A stretch of DNA of 29,482 bases from Guillardia theta CCMP2712 (GCF_000315625.1 NW_005434641.1:606491-635972); one strand, 5' to 3'; shown: positions 1 through 10,070, counted from the stretch's first letter. The notes: generated by a model from the sequence alone, not told the origin. Translations and numbers: made by a program.

Positions 1-14
1 CAGCGGCGGTCGTG

Positions 15-1318
15 ATGACGATGAGCGCGAGGAATGCGAAGGAGGAGGAGAGAAGAGAGAGCATGGCGACTGTACTGAGCGAGAAGAGCCTGATGCGCAT
101 CCTCCACGAGCGGGAGAGGGTCAGGAAGCAGCTCAAGTCAACTCTAGGCAGCATCTTTGACGGTGAAGGAGCACGGGGAGGGGACAGAGAGGAGAGGGCG
201 AAGAATGTGCATCCTGTTATGCCAGAGGAAACGAGCGGAGGAAGAGGCAGGGGCAGGGGAACAACGGCGCAAGACATCCCTCGCTTCATGAGGAAGGCAT
301 ACAGTGACGTGGAAAGGCGAGGGAAAGGAAGGGAAGAGCCGAGAGCTAGAGAGACTTGGCAGGGGATGAGGAAGGACTGGAAACCCTTCGATCCTTCCAA
401 GAGTCTCGCAGAGCAACAGAATCTGTCAGGGAACCAAGTCATCAGCAGCATGATGAAAGCTCCATCTGCCAGCGGCAGCACGCCGGTAAGAGGCATACAA
501 GGCAGCAAGGGAGCCAAAGAGGGAGCACATGAGAAGGTGTGCCTCTCTCTTGCGATCTTTCACCTTCTGCTCAAACTGCATGCACAACTGTCGTCTTCGC
601 CTTCTGTAACATTCCTCTTCCTCTTCTCCTACAGAGTGCCAACGCTGCTAGCGACGGGTGTTCCTCGGACTGGTTCGCCCACCCTCTCGATTGTATCCGC
701 AAGGCCTACCATGGAAGGATGAAGGGGACGAAGTTTGAGCGTGTGGGAAGGTGAGGAGGAGCATGCATCCTGTTTGTGCTGAGACTGTGCCAGTGCCCCC
801 TCCTCCTCGACCTCAGCTGAAGGCCTGACACAGGAGAGAGAAAAGGTAGCGCGTGAAGTAGCCCAGGGCATGTTGAGGTGAGAGGAGGAGAGGAGCAGGG
901 CAGTAGAGCGCGTGATATCTGTGTGCCAGCGGCACCATCCGAGTCCCAGAGCACAGCAAACTCGCTGCTTCCATCCAGCGAGCACGCGAGGCGCTGGACG
1001 AGAAGCTAGCGGCTGAGGCCAAGGACGTGAAACCTCCTGAGGTAGCGTCGGTCACGACGAGGAGGAAGGAGGCACACGGCAAGAAAGCTTCCTCCTCCCC
1101 TCGGAACCACGGAGGCTCCAGGGAGACGGCCGATCCTCTTCAAGATGCTGCTGTGGCTACTCCAACGTCCTCTCGGGCCCCTCCCCGTCGGAAACTATCG
1201 GCAGGGCAGCTGCTGAGCATCGTGCGTTCAAGGGAGAGGAGAAGGCGCATGGTCAGCATGTTCAAGGAAAAGAAGGACATTGAAGATGCTGAGCAAGCAT
1301 ACAAGGAGGGAGAGGTCC

Positions 1319-1383
<65 letters not shown>

Positions 1384-2205
1384 CGCTCTTCTCTCGCTCG
1401 TTCTTACCGAAAGTGTGTCAGCTCGCCGCGCAGGCCTACCAGAAGGGTCAGCTCGATGCGAGAGAATATGAGGCTGGGTTACAAGGTGCCCCTTCTAACC
1501 CTCCCCCTTGTCCAGCTGCTCTTCTGATCTCCATCCTCAACTTTCCTCCGCTCCTTCCTCCCTTCCAGTGTCATCCTCCTCGTCTGCTCGCTCCCTTCGT
1601 CCCTTGCCAACCAAACATGGATTCTTGACACGGATTGGTAGCGGGAAGGAAGTACGGCAAGCTTGCATCGGGGAACGACAACTCCTACGTAGTGCTGCCC
1701 CTGAAGCCGAGTGAGCACGAGCACGAGCACGAGCACGAGGAATTGATGGTGTGCAGGCGAAGCAGCGACAGCAAAGTTCATCCCTTCCCTCCTAACGCTG
1801 GCGGTTGCGGAGCAGCGGAGGATGCAGGTGAGAGAGATTGATGGGCAGCGACAGAGGGCTGAAGTCCGAGAGCAGCAGGAGAAGAAGCAGTGGGACGAAG
1901 AGAAGAAGCTAGCAACCTTGCACCAGGTCTGCCTCCTCCCAGCACTCAAACGCTGAAACTTGTCCAGCTTGCTTCCGCCGCACGCGAGAAGAGGATGGCG
2001 CTTGAGGAGGAGGTGCGGCCATCTCCTGATTCTCGTACGATTCTATCTCATCGCTTCCTGCCACCAGGCAGAAGCACAGCAGAAAGTAATCCGCGAGCTC
2101 CAAGCAGCAGCTGCGATGCGGAACAAGGGGATGCCGGCTAGTGTGCCGATGAAAGCAGAGGCTGAGCAGGACAGTGGGGCGAGCAGAAGGACCCGTTGGA
2201 GGTGA
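15..2205 (+). CDS. Charged coiled-coil protein, at least nine exons, unknown function
   Basis: Best model: exons 15-536, 635-750, 794-877, 930-1314, 1422-1485, 1642-1748, 1816-1926 (or from 1813), 1968-2012 and 2068-2205. They sum to whole codons, about 523 residues. The frame is open to the window edge, so the true start may lie upstream; ATGs at 15, 21 and 63 are all possible. The N-terminus is basic and low complexity. The second half is helix-rich and charged (for example EIDGQRQRAEVREQQEKK and EAQQKVIRELQAAAAM), which suggests a coiled coil. A four-unit GAGCAC repeat in exon 6 encodes Glu-His pairs. I do not recognise a family. The 3' end is uncertain: a donor near 2202 and open sequence to about 2490 could add or replace terminal exons. 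It converges on the SR gene. Confidence 0.6.
1321..1380 (+). repeat. (TGCTCC)10 hexanucleotide array inside an intron
   Basis: Ten perfect TGCTCC units fill more than half of the 107-nt intron 1315-1421 of the first gene. Translated in place they would give Cys-Ser or Pro-Ala repeats. The flanking exons end and restart in phase 0 with helical sequence on both sides, so I read the array as intronic pyrimidine-rich DNA. Confidence 0.8.
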
Positions 2206-2729
2206 CTGCGTCTCCCTCCTGATCCGCGCGTTGACAGACCGGGCAGGCTCTTCTGAAGGACAACACCTTCACTCCCCAGGGCTCCCTCCAGTTAGTTGCC
2301 AAGGTGACCGCCCATGCTCCCGATGTTTCTCATGCCCGAGTAGAACGCAGAGAGGATAGCCTTCGCCACGGCAGCCAGCAAGCTCTATCGGCAGAAGCTG
2401 TCGGTAAAGGACCGCTGCACTCCAGGCCTCTGACATTGAGCAGGAAAAAAGACCTCGCAAAGCTCCATGAAGACGAGAAGGGCGTTCACTGATATCGGCT
2501 TGAAAGCTTCGTAATAGTGAAAGAGAAGCACAAGGGCGAAACGAAAGCTCAGAGGGAAGAGGTGGCGGGGGTCGAGGGAAAGGGGAAGAGGATGCACAGG
2601 ACAGGCCGAACGGAGAAGGAACAGGAGCAAAGTAGCAAGATTGTTGACATCTCAGTAAAGGATTACGAGCATCGCGTTACACACGACATGACATGGAGCA
2701 TGTTGATCTTGACGCAATCTCCGAAGCAT
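2206..2729. other. Convergent intergenic or 3'-UTR interval, unresolved exons
   Basis: About 520 bp lie between the modelled stop of the first gene and the stop of the SR gene. A plus-strand frame at 2238-2490 reads plausibly as protein and sits behind an acceptor-like CAG at 2235-2237. However, I could not join it to the upstream exon in phase with a good donor. It may hold terminal exons of the first gene or only 3' UTR. No clear AATAAA signal was seen. Confidence 0.4.
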
Positions 2730-3843
2730 TTAGCTTCTCTCACGCGACTTCCTTTCACGATTCTCGGTGCGGCCACCTGGAGGGACTAGGATCAGTCGAC
2801 AACACCCCGAAGGCAGCAGCCTTACCTGAGGCGCTCCGGCTTCTCTCCCTCCTCTCCCGATCCTGGCGCTGGAATCACTCTCCTCCTTCTCTTGGCTCCT
2901 TCCTCACCTTAGGGGGTGACCTTCTCTCCTTGGAACGGCTGCGAGATCGAGAGCGTCCTCGACGAGGGGACGGCGACCTGCCGTACCGTTTTGGGGACTC
3001 GTCGTATCTTCCGCCGTACCCTCCTCCTCCCCCTCCTCCTCCTCCTCCTCCACGTCGTCCTCCTCCTCCTCCTCCTCCTCGCCCGTTGCTGATCTCAACT
3101 CTGATCCACGGTCAAGGGAAGCAAAGACAATCCTGATATTCATCACCTTACTCGGTTTCCGAGGAGGTCCCTTCCGTCTTGATCACGGCAGGCATCCTTC
3201 TACGAGAAGGAGGATCAGATTTGTAGTCAAGCACATCTGTCATCTTCCATCGCGCTGTTGGCGCGTCCAGTACGGACGGAGCAGGCGATGGAACGCTAGA
3301 CAACGATGGGCAGCATAATCGCAGACATAGAAGGCAGGATGGACGGAAGGGAGTGCAGCAGGAGGGAGTCGTCGCTGTGTTGAGCGGCTCGATGGGTGGC
3401 GATGAAGAGCAACAAGAAGTCGCAGCTCAAGGCGATCGAACGGACATGTGTCTTTCTCTCAGGCTCCTTGCAGGAGCACGAGGACAGATGGGAGAAAGTA
3501 CCGCGTCTCTCTCATCCTCGAACCAAACAAAGCCGAAGCCAGGAGGCTTGCGCGCCACCCAGGCATCGTTGAGCTGCCCGAACCCACGGAAGAAATCGCG
3601 AAGATCTCTGCTCTCGGCGTGGGCAGGGAGATTCCCGACAAACACCTGCACCGTTGGTAAGCCACCAACATGTCAAGCCTGTGCGCTATCATGAGGCCGT
3701 TCCCTCCCTGCCTCCCTCCTAAAGCTCCCAGCCTCCAGCCAACTCACTCCATCCTCTTCAAGAAACTCCTTCTTGCTCCTCCTCCTGCTGCTGCCGCCCC
3801 CTCCTCGACATACCTTTGTGCCCTTGTTGTAGTCAGACGGCAT
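2730..3843 (-). CDS. SR-family splicing factor (SRSF3/SRSF7-like): RRM, Gly-rich linker, RS tail
   Basis: Six exons on the minus strand: 3814-3843, 3502-3645, 3147-3199, 2908-3100, 2826-2868 and 2730-2776, giving 169 residues. The protein starts MPSDYNKGTK and enters an RRM at residues 10-82. RNP2 is VFVGNLP (11-17) and RNP1 is PGFGFVWFE (45-53). The AWVARKPPGF stretch closely matches SRSF3, SRSF7 and their insect relatives. The RRM ends in VRVEISNG, followed by a Gly-rich linker and an Arg/Ser tail of about 60 residues (RGRSRSRSRSKERR, then RERSRSAS). SR proteins bind pre-mRNA and promote spliceosome assembly in the nucleus, with the RS tail phosphorylated by SR kinases. Intron 2 (302 nt) interrupts the RRM and is far longer than the others (39-168 nt). 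The plus-strand Pro-rich reading here is only its shadow. Confidence 0.93.
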
Positions 3844-4129
3844 TGCGGCAGTGGCCTCGCTAAAGTTCTGCCTCTGCAGGGTTCCGCGTCCTTGACTTGG
3901 GAATGTTCCAAAAAATCACACTAAAAGTTCCTGATATCGACACGAGAAGTTCTCAGAATGGACCCAATTTGGAACTTTAGCCATCCGTTTCTTGAAAGTT
4001 CAGCCCTGCCCCTCGAGCGGCGGCGGCAAGAAGCCGCGGCCCGCCTCAGGTATTTTATTGAAATTTCCTAGTTTAAATTCAACTTTTCACTGCAAATGTT
4101 CTCGATATAAATAAGTTTGATATTGGGCC

Positions 4130-4480
4130 TTCCCGGTGCGTGCGCGGCGGCCCACGAGTCACAGTGCGGCGACGCCGCCCGGCGGGCCGGGCGGGGCGGG
4201 CGGGGCGGCCCGGCCCGGTTTTTGTCACTGAAGTCAAAATTTACGGCCCGATCCGCCGTGACCCCAGGCTGACCCACCCACCGGCCCGGCCCGGCCGGGC
4301 CGTGACGATCCGATCGGTCAGCCACCGTGGCACCGGCGCCGGTGCCAAAGTTGAAACTTCAGTATTCACTGAAGCACCGGCGGCCCGGCCCGCCGCGAAC
4401 TTGAATTTAGGCGTCTGGCAAAAGTTTCAAACTTTTCAGCGTTGAACCGTCCCGGCCCGGCAAGCCCGCCTGTTGAATCG
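4130..4480. other. Mosaic of CCGGCCCGG tracts and AAGTTC/GAACTT words
   Basis: Nearly pure G+C blocks built from GGCCCGG or GGGCGGGG (near 4170-4220, 4280-4305, 4378-4396 and 4450-4472) alternate with A+T-rich segments carrying AAAGTT or GAACTT. A small inverted repeat, CTTCAG/CTGAAG, occurs near 4356-4376. No coding or RNA-gene signature was recognised. Confidence 0.6.
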
Positions 4481-5089
4481 GACTCCGAATGTGGCACACC
4501 GGCGGTGGCTCCTTTAACTTAACTCAAGTAACTTTGCCGAGTAACACTGACTGGTACTGATTTTTAACTTAACTTTGAGTAAAGAAGGCTAGCCGCGCAG
4601 TAGGAACCCATCGCCATGTCCTTTGGGCGCAGGAAACGGCGTCGGGTAACCATTTCGTTCGTATTTATATAGTCTAGAGACAATTTCAAAATTGAATGCA
4701 ATCAAATCAAAAGTTCAAAGTGAACTTGAAGTTCCCTTCTAGGCTTGCCGCCGACCCCGAACTGTATTCCTGAGATTCTGATTTATAAAGTGTAGTAAAG
4801 AAGCATTGCGGGGGTGCATTTGACCAGGGCAAAGGGGGTGGTACAAGTCTGTTCTGTAGATATGTTTTAGAGAGTCGCAGGCGGAACAGTTTCTGTAGCC
4901 CTGGAAGAAGTTCTAGGGCCGTCAAGGGGGTGGGGGTCCTCCAAAGTCTCAAGGTTGCTGGTAGGGGCATCCGAGTCTTGCGATAGTAAAGAGGGTACCT
5001 GATATTCATTATGACTTTACTTAAGGAAAGTGAGAGGAAGGACATTGTATGTGGGATGGGGTTGAACCGACTTCAAGGGTTCTAGATTC

Positions 5090-6570
5090 ATGGGTAGGGG
5101 TAGTCTCTCGACCTCACTCCGACGGTGGATTTTCAAGCCATGCCAGGACGCGCGTGCTCAACGTTGGGGTAGGGGGGCACTTAGTGTTGGAGGGTAGTCA
5201 ATAGTGTCGGAAAACACGGGTTCTTTCTGCTGTTAAAAGACCGGTATCGAACCATTTTTGTAGGTAGGGGTAGTATTGTGGGTGGGTAGCCACACGTGCA
5301 GGGCACGTCAACACGTGACCCCCGAACCGAAACGTGACTCGTGCGACACCCCCGTAATAAAAAAGATTTTTAGAACACCCAGTAAATCACAGGACCGGTG
5401 GGGTACTCGAAACAAGTAAAATGGACAGAAAACTGGCAGGGAAATTAGGGGTGGGGGTGGTAACAGAAGGGGTAGTGGGAAGGCGCCCCAGTTACAAGCA
5501 GAGGAGATTTGTTTTTTGGGCTCAAAAAGACAGACAGGAACACTGAGGGCCATGGGGGGTGGGGTGATGAGAGCCAAGCAGGGACAAAGGTTGTACATGA
5601 GAGCGTTTTAGGGGTGGGGGGTGATAAGGTCCAATGAATTTAGCTATAGATGGAAGGTAAGTCCTTATCGTCTAATACTAGACTTAAATAAAAGATGTTT
5701 ATCAAATAGAAGGGAGATGGAGAGAAGCAGATTGCGGGGGTAGGGGTGGGATAATTCGTAGATTGACATGATTATTATTTCATTACCATGGGGTGGGTAG
5801 TGAGTGTGTGATTTTATTGGATGTTTGGGAGATTTTGAGATCTTGAGCGAAGGGGTTTTAGGGGGTGGGGGTGATCATGGTCACGAGACGAAAAATACAA
5901 GGTAGGGTGGCGAACGGTGGGGGTGAAGAAATGAGAATGCTGGTCCTGTCGCTCTCAAAGGGGTGGGGTACATACTTTGAAGGCAAGGCAGGGGTCTTTT
6001 TCGCCATAAGTCTTTCTATAACGTGAACAGTTCTTCATTTTTCTTTCTTACATAACAAGAATTTGTACGATAGACATCATTGACTGTATTCTGTTAGTAC
6101 TAGAATAAAAATAATAGTATATCGTTCTCCTTTATGTCCGCGAATGGGTTCTGAGCGAGTCAACAGAGGGTAGTCCATGTAGATTTGTAAAGCAGGGTGG
6201 GTAGACCTGTTGAAACACGGGTTACCCAGACCCCTACCCATGCAGTGAAGGGAAAGTCGGAGGTGGGGTAGGGTAATCTTGAAGCTCGAAGGGGGTTGGT
6301 TCTGTTTGAGCCACGAATGATGCCAGAAGTCCGAAGACTGGACGGAGGGGGGGTGGGTGGGTCAAGACTACCCCTACTCACAAATAGATTTCCGGTAGTT
6401 TATGGGCCACCGACAGGGGGTACTGACTGAGGGGTGGGTACTTTAGGAAAGGTTCATGGGAAGAAAAGAAGGTCACTGGTGGCGTCCATGGGGTGGGGGT
6501 GAGGAGGGGGTGGGGTGGTATGAAAGGGACAGAGGGGGGTGGAGCTTACACGGGGGGGCAATAAGAACGG
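5090..6570 (+). repeat. G-rich island on the plus strand: dispersed GGGGTGGGG/GTAGGGGT motifs
   Basis: Runs of three to eight G separated by single T or A recur through this interval on the plus strand. Examples lie near 5092, 5265, 5450, 5554, 5611, 5737 (GCGGGGGTAGGGGTGGG), 5856, 5917, 6263, 6346, 6431, 6491 and 6531. Many clusters have four closely spaced G runs and could form G-quadruplexes. The DNA between them is ordinary and not itself a tandem repeat. Confidence 0.75.
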
Positions 6571-6938
6571 GGGCGGGAGGGTACACGAGGAACTGCCAGG
6601 AGGCTGCGACACACGGCAGGCTACAACTGAGGACAGGAGGAACGAAAGGGCGAGAGAGGAAGAGCACTGACGAGGAGAAGGAGAAGCAGAGAGACAGCAG
6701 GAACACGCCCAGATCCTTCAACACAGCTGCGAGAGAGTTGCCTTTGATCGGAGCTGAAGCGAGGCAGGAACAGCTGTAAGAGTACTTTCAGCACAACCCA
6801 GCGCAGAGGGAGTATTGTTCGGTGTGAGGACAGGAAGAGAGCGAGTCTTCTTCGTCTGCTACACTTGCTGGCACAGCAGAAGCTCGTTTCCTTCGGATTC
6901 TGTTTCCTGCCCCAGCATTTCTGTGTATATTCACCAAA

Positions 6939-7793
6939 ATGTGCCAAAAAGTCGAAACCAGATGCGACGAGGGTTCGCCGTTGGTCACCCTCAGGAAGAT
7001 CTTGAGCCAGCGGACTCCGCTGAATGCATCCGAAGCTACATGGATCCTCAGGCCTCTCCTGATCGCGGTCGCTGAGCTGCATGAGAGGAAGGAGGTACAC
7101 GGCAAGATTGATTTGGACAGCATTGCGATCGAGTTCTTGCATGACCGCTCAGGGCACCTTCACTTAACTCAGCCGGACCATCAGCCATCAGCGAGATGCT
7201 CCTCTAACGTCGTACCTCCCGAAGTCGCAGGAGGAGGAGACTGGACGGCAGCAGGCGACATCTGGCGAGTAGGGTGCATTGCCCTTCACTTGGTGCTCGG
7301 GCATGATTACGACCTCGCTGGGGTTGGGTCTCAACTTCCGATGCTTCCTACCGGCGTTTCCTTTGACTTTGTGGACTTTCTCATGGACTGCATGAGCCCG
7401 GATCCCGAGGAGAGGCTGTCTGCAGAGGAGCTCCTTGAGCACGCTTACCTCATGGACGAGGTGGACGAACTGATTGATTCCATCGACAATGCCCTCCTCC
7501 TCTCTTCTGAGGGCAAGCAGGAGGAGGGAGCGTGCAGGCCGCAGATTGTTCCTGCTCTTCCCTCCAGGGGTCACTTGCTGTTCTCCATGCCTTCCCACAC
7601 AGCGAGATGTCGAAGGTGCACCTGCCATACCGAAGAGTGTGGGGAGGACAAGGCGGCTGCTGACTGCGACTGCGAGTCAGACAGCAGTGATCTCTCACCC
7701 AAGTCTGCAGCTCCAACCAAGAGGAGGCACTTCGAAGGGATGGGCATGCCCGACCTGGCGGCCAAACGCCCTCGCAGCTGCCTGTGTGCGTGA
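6939..7793 (+). CDS. Pseudokinase: isolated protein-kinase C-lobe with lost catalytic residues
   Basis: Single exon, 284 residues, from an ATG in CCAAAATG context. Residues 36-62 match kinase helix E and the catalytic loop (AVAELHERKEVHGKIDLDS). Residues 93-96 stand for the APE motif (PPEV), 107-113 are DIWRVGC, and 143-170 match the C-terminal helices (FLMDCMSPDPEERLSAEELLEH). The HRDxKxxN loop reads HGKIDLDS: Asp became Lys56, the catalytic Lys became Asp58 and Asn became Ser61. There is no DFG and no N-lobe with Gly-rich loop or ATP-binding Lys. The family fold is clear and activity is very unlikely; a scaffolding or regulatory role is inference. The last 75 residues are Cys-rich and basic (SAAPTKRRHFEG), perhaps a nuclear signal. 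Upstream exons encoding an N-lobe cannot be excluded but none was seen. Confidence 0.8.
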   Translation: MCQKVETRCDEGSPLVTLRKILSQRTPLNASEATWILRPLLIAVAELHERKEVHGKIDLDSIAIEFLHDRSGHLHLTQPDHQPSARCSSNVVPPEVAGGGDWTAAGDIWRVGCIALHLVLGHDYDLAGVGSQLPMLPTGVSFDFVDFLMDCMSPDPEERLSAEELLEHAYLMDEVDELIDSIDNALLLSSEGKQEEGACRPQIVPALPSRGHLLFSMPSHTARCRRCTCHTEECGEDKAAADCDCESDSSDLSPKSAAPTKRRHFEGMGMPDLAAKRPRSCLCA

Positions 7794-7894
7794 AGGGCAA
7801 CTATGCTTTGCCTGATTTTGTTTTTTTTCCATGTTCATTTCAATATTGTAGAGATATGATGTGTGCTATGTAATATTACGTCACTTTGGCTGTC

Positions 7895-7900
7895 AATAAA
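7895..7900 (+). terminator. AATAAA poly(A) signal of the pseudokinase gene
   Basis: AATAAA stands about 100 bp after the stop codon at 7793, in AT-richer DNA, and about 70 bp before the stop of the converging gene. Confidence 0.6.
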
Positions 7901-7967
7901 GTGATGACTTCGTATCAAAAACTTTGACTTGAGTGCGGAAAAAACAACAGGCACTCACAGGATCTCT

Positions 7968-9427
7968 TCACATGTGGTTGGTTGGGATGATGGGGAAACT
8001 TCGGCTCGAGTCTGAGATGGTCCAGGACGTCGGGAGCAGAGGTGACTTTGCCCCGTCTTCAGGAGACATTCCTCTCTCCCCCCCCTTCCTCCTTATGCTC
8101 CTCTGCAAGCACATATGAGACGTCACCAGCCTCGCTCTGCCCCTCTCCTCCTCCACCTTTCTCGTCTTTTGCTCGAATCCTCTCGCTTGCTTCGGATCAG
8201 CCGCCAGTTCACCACGCACGCCCTCGTCCTCCTCGACGCGGTTGCGCACAGTCTTAGTAGTCCCCAAGAACACTGGCGGCACGTCAGACTGAGAGCACAT
8301 CCTCGCAAGCACAGCAGGCGCACTCATGCTCATGTCCTGCACGCGGATGGCTCTCTGTCCTGGCATGTCAGACGCGAGCAGAGGGAGCAGAAGCTGTGCC
8401 TGAGGTGTCTTGGAGCGAGAGAAGACAGCTGGAGTCCTGCCGGTCGGGCCGAAGACGCTGGGAAGTTTGTACTGTCCTGCGTGCAGCAGTTGAGCGGCGG
8501 CAGGAGGTGCCGGGCAGTTACCGATGGGGATCATGCTGGAGTCGGAGTAGAGAGTGCCCGAGGTGAATCTGCATTACGTGAAGGTGACGAGGAGAGGAGA
8601 GGAGAACAACGAGGGGCAGAAGGAGGAGGAAGAGCACAGAAAGAGTAACAAAGGGCACAGCAGGTGGGCAGGAGAGGAAGGAGGAGAAATCAGGGGCAGG
8701 GAGGAGCAAGGAGGAGAAGGGGAGGAAGGCGGAAGGGAATGACAGAGAAGGACCTGCACTGCGGGTCGAAGTTCGAGTTCGAGTGGAGGCCGAGGCGTTG
8801 CCTCCTGCTGCCTGCAAACGCCGGCTTCTCGTCAAGCAGCACGCGGGAGACGTATCCTGACGTCCATCCGGCCCTCCGAGAGACCTCGGCCGCGAGTCTT
8901 CTTGGCTGTAGCTGCTCCGTCGGTTTGTGGACCTGCGAGGACTTGGGCTTGTTCTTCCACCAGCAGCTCGCGGTGGACAGGGTGCTCTAGAGCAGAGTCA
9001 CGAGCTACCAGGACAGCAAGCAGGAGCTCGTACGTAGAGTCTGGTGGTTGAGAACCGTTCCCCGTGCAGCTGCTCCAGCAGGGTGTCGTCGAGCGTCGCA
9101 TGCGAGGAGGCGGCGTCTTCATGCTCCTGTCGCTGACGGCCTCGCTGAGCTTCCTCCTGCTTCAGGAAGGCAAACGTCTCCCTCTCCATCCTCGGCAGCG
9201 CCCCTGAGCTCTGCTCCTCGGGTGATGGCAGCGAGCAGATGAAGTCTAAGGGGACAGTCAGACGGTCGCCACCAACACTCCGACCTTCCTTCATCCGGTG
9301 AGTCCAGCAGGAGGTGCTGCAAGGAAACTTCCTGCAGCTCTTGGCCTCTCTCTAGAGATTCTTGGGAGAAAGATGAAAATCTGGGCATGCGCACCTCCAT
9401 CTCCCTCCTCCCTTCTTGTTCCAGCAT
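7968..9427 (-). CDS. Unknown protein, four exons
   Basis: Minus-strand exons 9285-9427, 9034-9208, 8754-8986 and 7968-8568 join in phase and give 383 residues. The start is the ATG at 9427, although TAG precedes it directly, so 9428-9430 could instead be an acceptor for an upstream exon. The N-terminal third is helical and charged (ESLERGQELQEVSLQHLLLD; FLKQEEAQRGRQRQEHED). The middle holds DEKPAFAGSRRQRLGL and SGTLYSDSSMIPIG, and the last exon is of mixed composition with a basic tail. I recognise no domain. A 24-nt GT...AG segment in the last exon could be spliced without changing frame. The gene is convergent with the pseudokinase (174 bp gap) and divergent from TTLL. Confidence 0.55.
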
Positions 9428-9463
9428 CTAAGACAGGCAGGAGATGGCGATCAAACCAGTCTC

Positions 9464-9583
9464 TTCATGTCTCTCTTCATGTCCCTGTTCATGTCCCTGT
9501 TCATGTCTCTCTTCATGTCTCTCTTCATGTCTCTCTTCATGTCTCTCTTCATGTCTCTCTTCATGTCCCTGTTCATGTCTTCT
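9464..9583 (+). repeat. 12-bp minisatellite, ten units
   Basis: There are ten contiguous 12-mers of TTCATGTCTCTC. Some carry the variant TTCATGTCCCTG, and the last unit is diverged. The array starts 37 bp upstream of the presumed ATG of the minus-strand gene. On the minus strand one frame reads as Glu-Arg-His-Glu repeats but stops right before that ATG, so I treat it as 5' non-coding unless an upstream exon exists. Confidence 0.85.
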
Positions 9584-10022
9584 TTCTTCCCCTTGGCTCC
9601 CCGCTGCTGTCATGTTGCACCTTGTGGCCCCACGACATTCCAGCAGCGTCAAGGAGGGAGAGCAGGTTTTACCTTGTTCGATCGCATGTTCACCTCATTC
9701 ATGCTCAAAAAACGTTCACGTCATTGATGGATGAGATTCAGCTCCTAGCAAGCACCGTGTTGGTCATCTCAGCTCTCCCCCTGCTGAACAGAGCGTCACT
9801 AACTTCACCTCGTTGTCACGGCATCTTCTCAGATTCACTGTGATCCTAACTTGATGACTAATCAAGTTGTTATGCTACTGCTGAAAAGAGTCTCACAGTC
9901 TCTCTAATTGCTGCATGCTAGGCTGACCCTCCCGCTATCACCCCGCTGCGCCATGCAGCGGTCTGCCTGGCTGTAGCTGCGGCCCCCGGGTTAGGGGCCC
10001 GACTCGGACCAACGTAGGGTGC

Positions 10023-10070
10023 AGTGCTACCGCCGCGAGACGGAGAGGCGGCCCCCCGTACGGTAGCACT
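10023..10070. repeat. Perfect 10-bp inverted repeat with nested stem
   Basis: AGTGCTACCG (10023-10032) is repeated inverted as CGGTAGCACT (10061-10070). A second stem, CCGC (10033-10036) with GCGG (10048-10051), is stacked directly inside, leaving a CCCCCCGTA bulge on the 3' side. A further GGCCCC/GGGGCC pair lies just upstream near 9980-10000. It could be a structured RNA, a cruciform or a transposon end. It does not look like a tRNA. Confidence 0.55.

Larger units (their letters stand above)
3844..6938. other. 3.1 kb divergent spacer, no gene recognised
   Basis: This spacer lies between the divergent SR and pseudokinase genes. From left to right it holds a stretch with many AAGTTC/GAACTT words (about 3900-4080), a GC/AT mosaic (4130-4480), a short ordinary AT-richer stretch, and a G-rich island (about 5090-6570). 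No reading frame here shows family motifs or linkable splice sites. It presumably contains both promoters. Confidence 0.7.

Noticed and set aside
2693-3136. Plus-strand open frame rich in Pro runs and Arg/Glu
   Set aside because: It is the reverse complement of the Gly-rich linker and RS tail of the SR gene. That gene's exons join in phase with an intact RRM.
5090-6570. Interstitial telomere array
   Set aside because: There is no fixed tandem unit such as TTTAGGG or TTAGGG. G runs vary in length and spacing.
9298-9843. Plus-strand frames encoding Met-Ser-Leu-Phe or Ser-His-Val repeats
   Set aside because: They are produced by the 12-bp minisatellite in all frames, with no family motif and no linked exons.
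10023-10070. tRNA gene
   Set aside because: The stem is too short overall, with no TPsiC-like GGTTCGA or cloverleaf arms.
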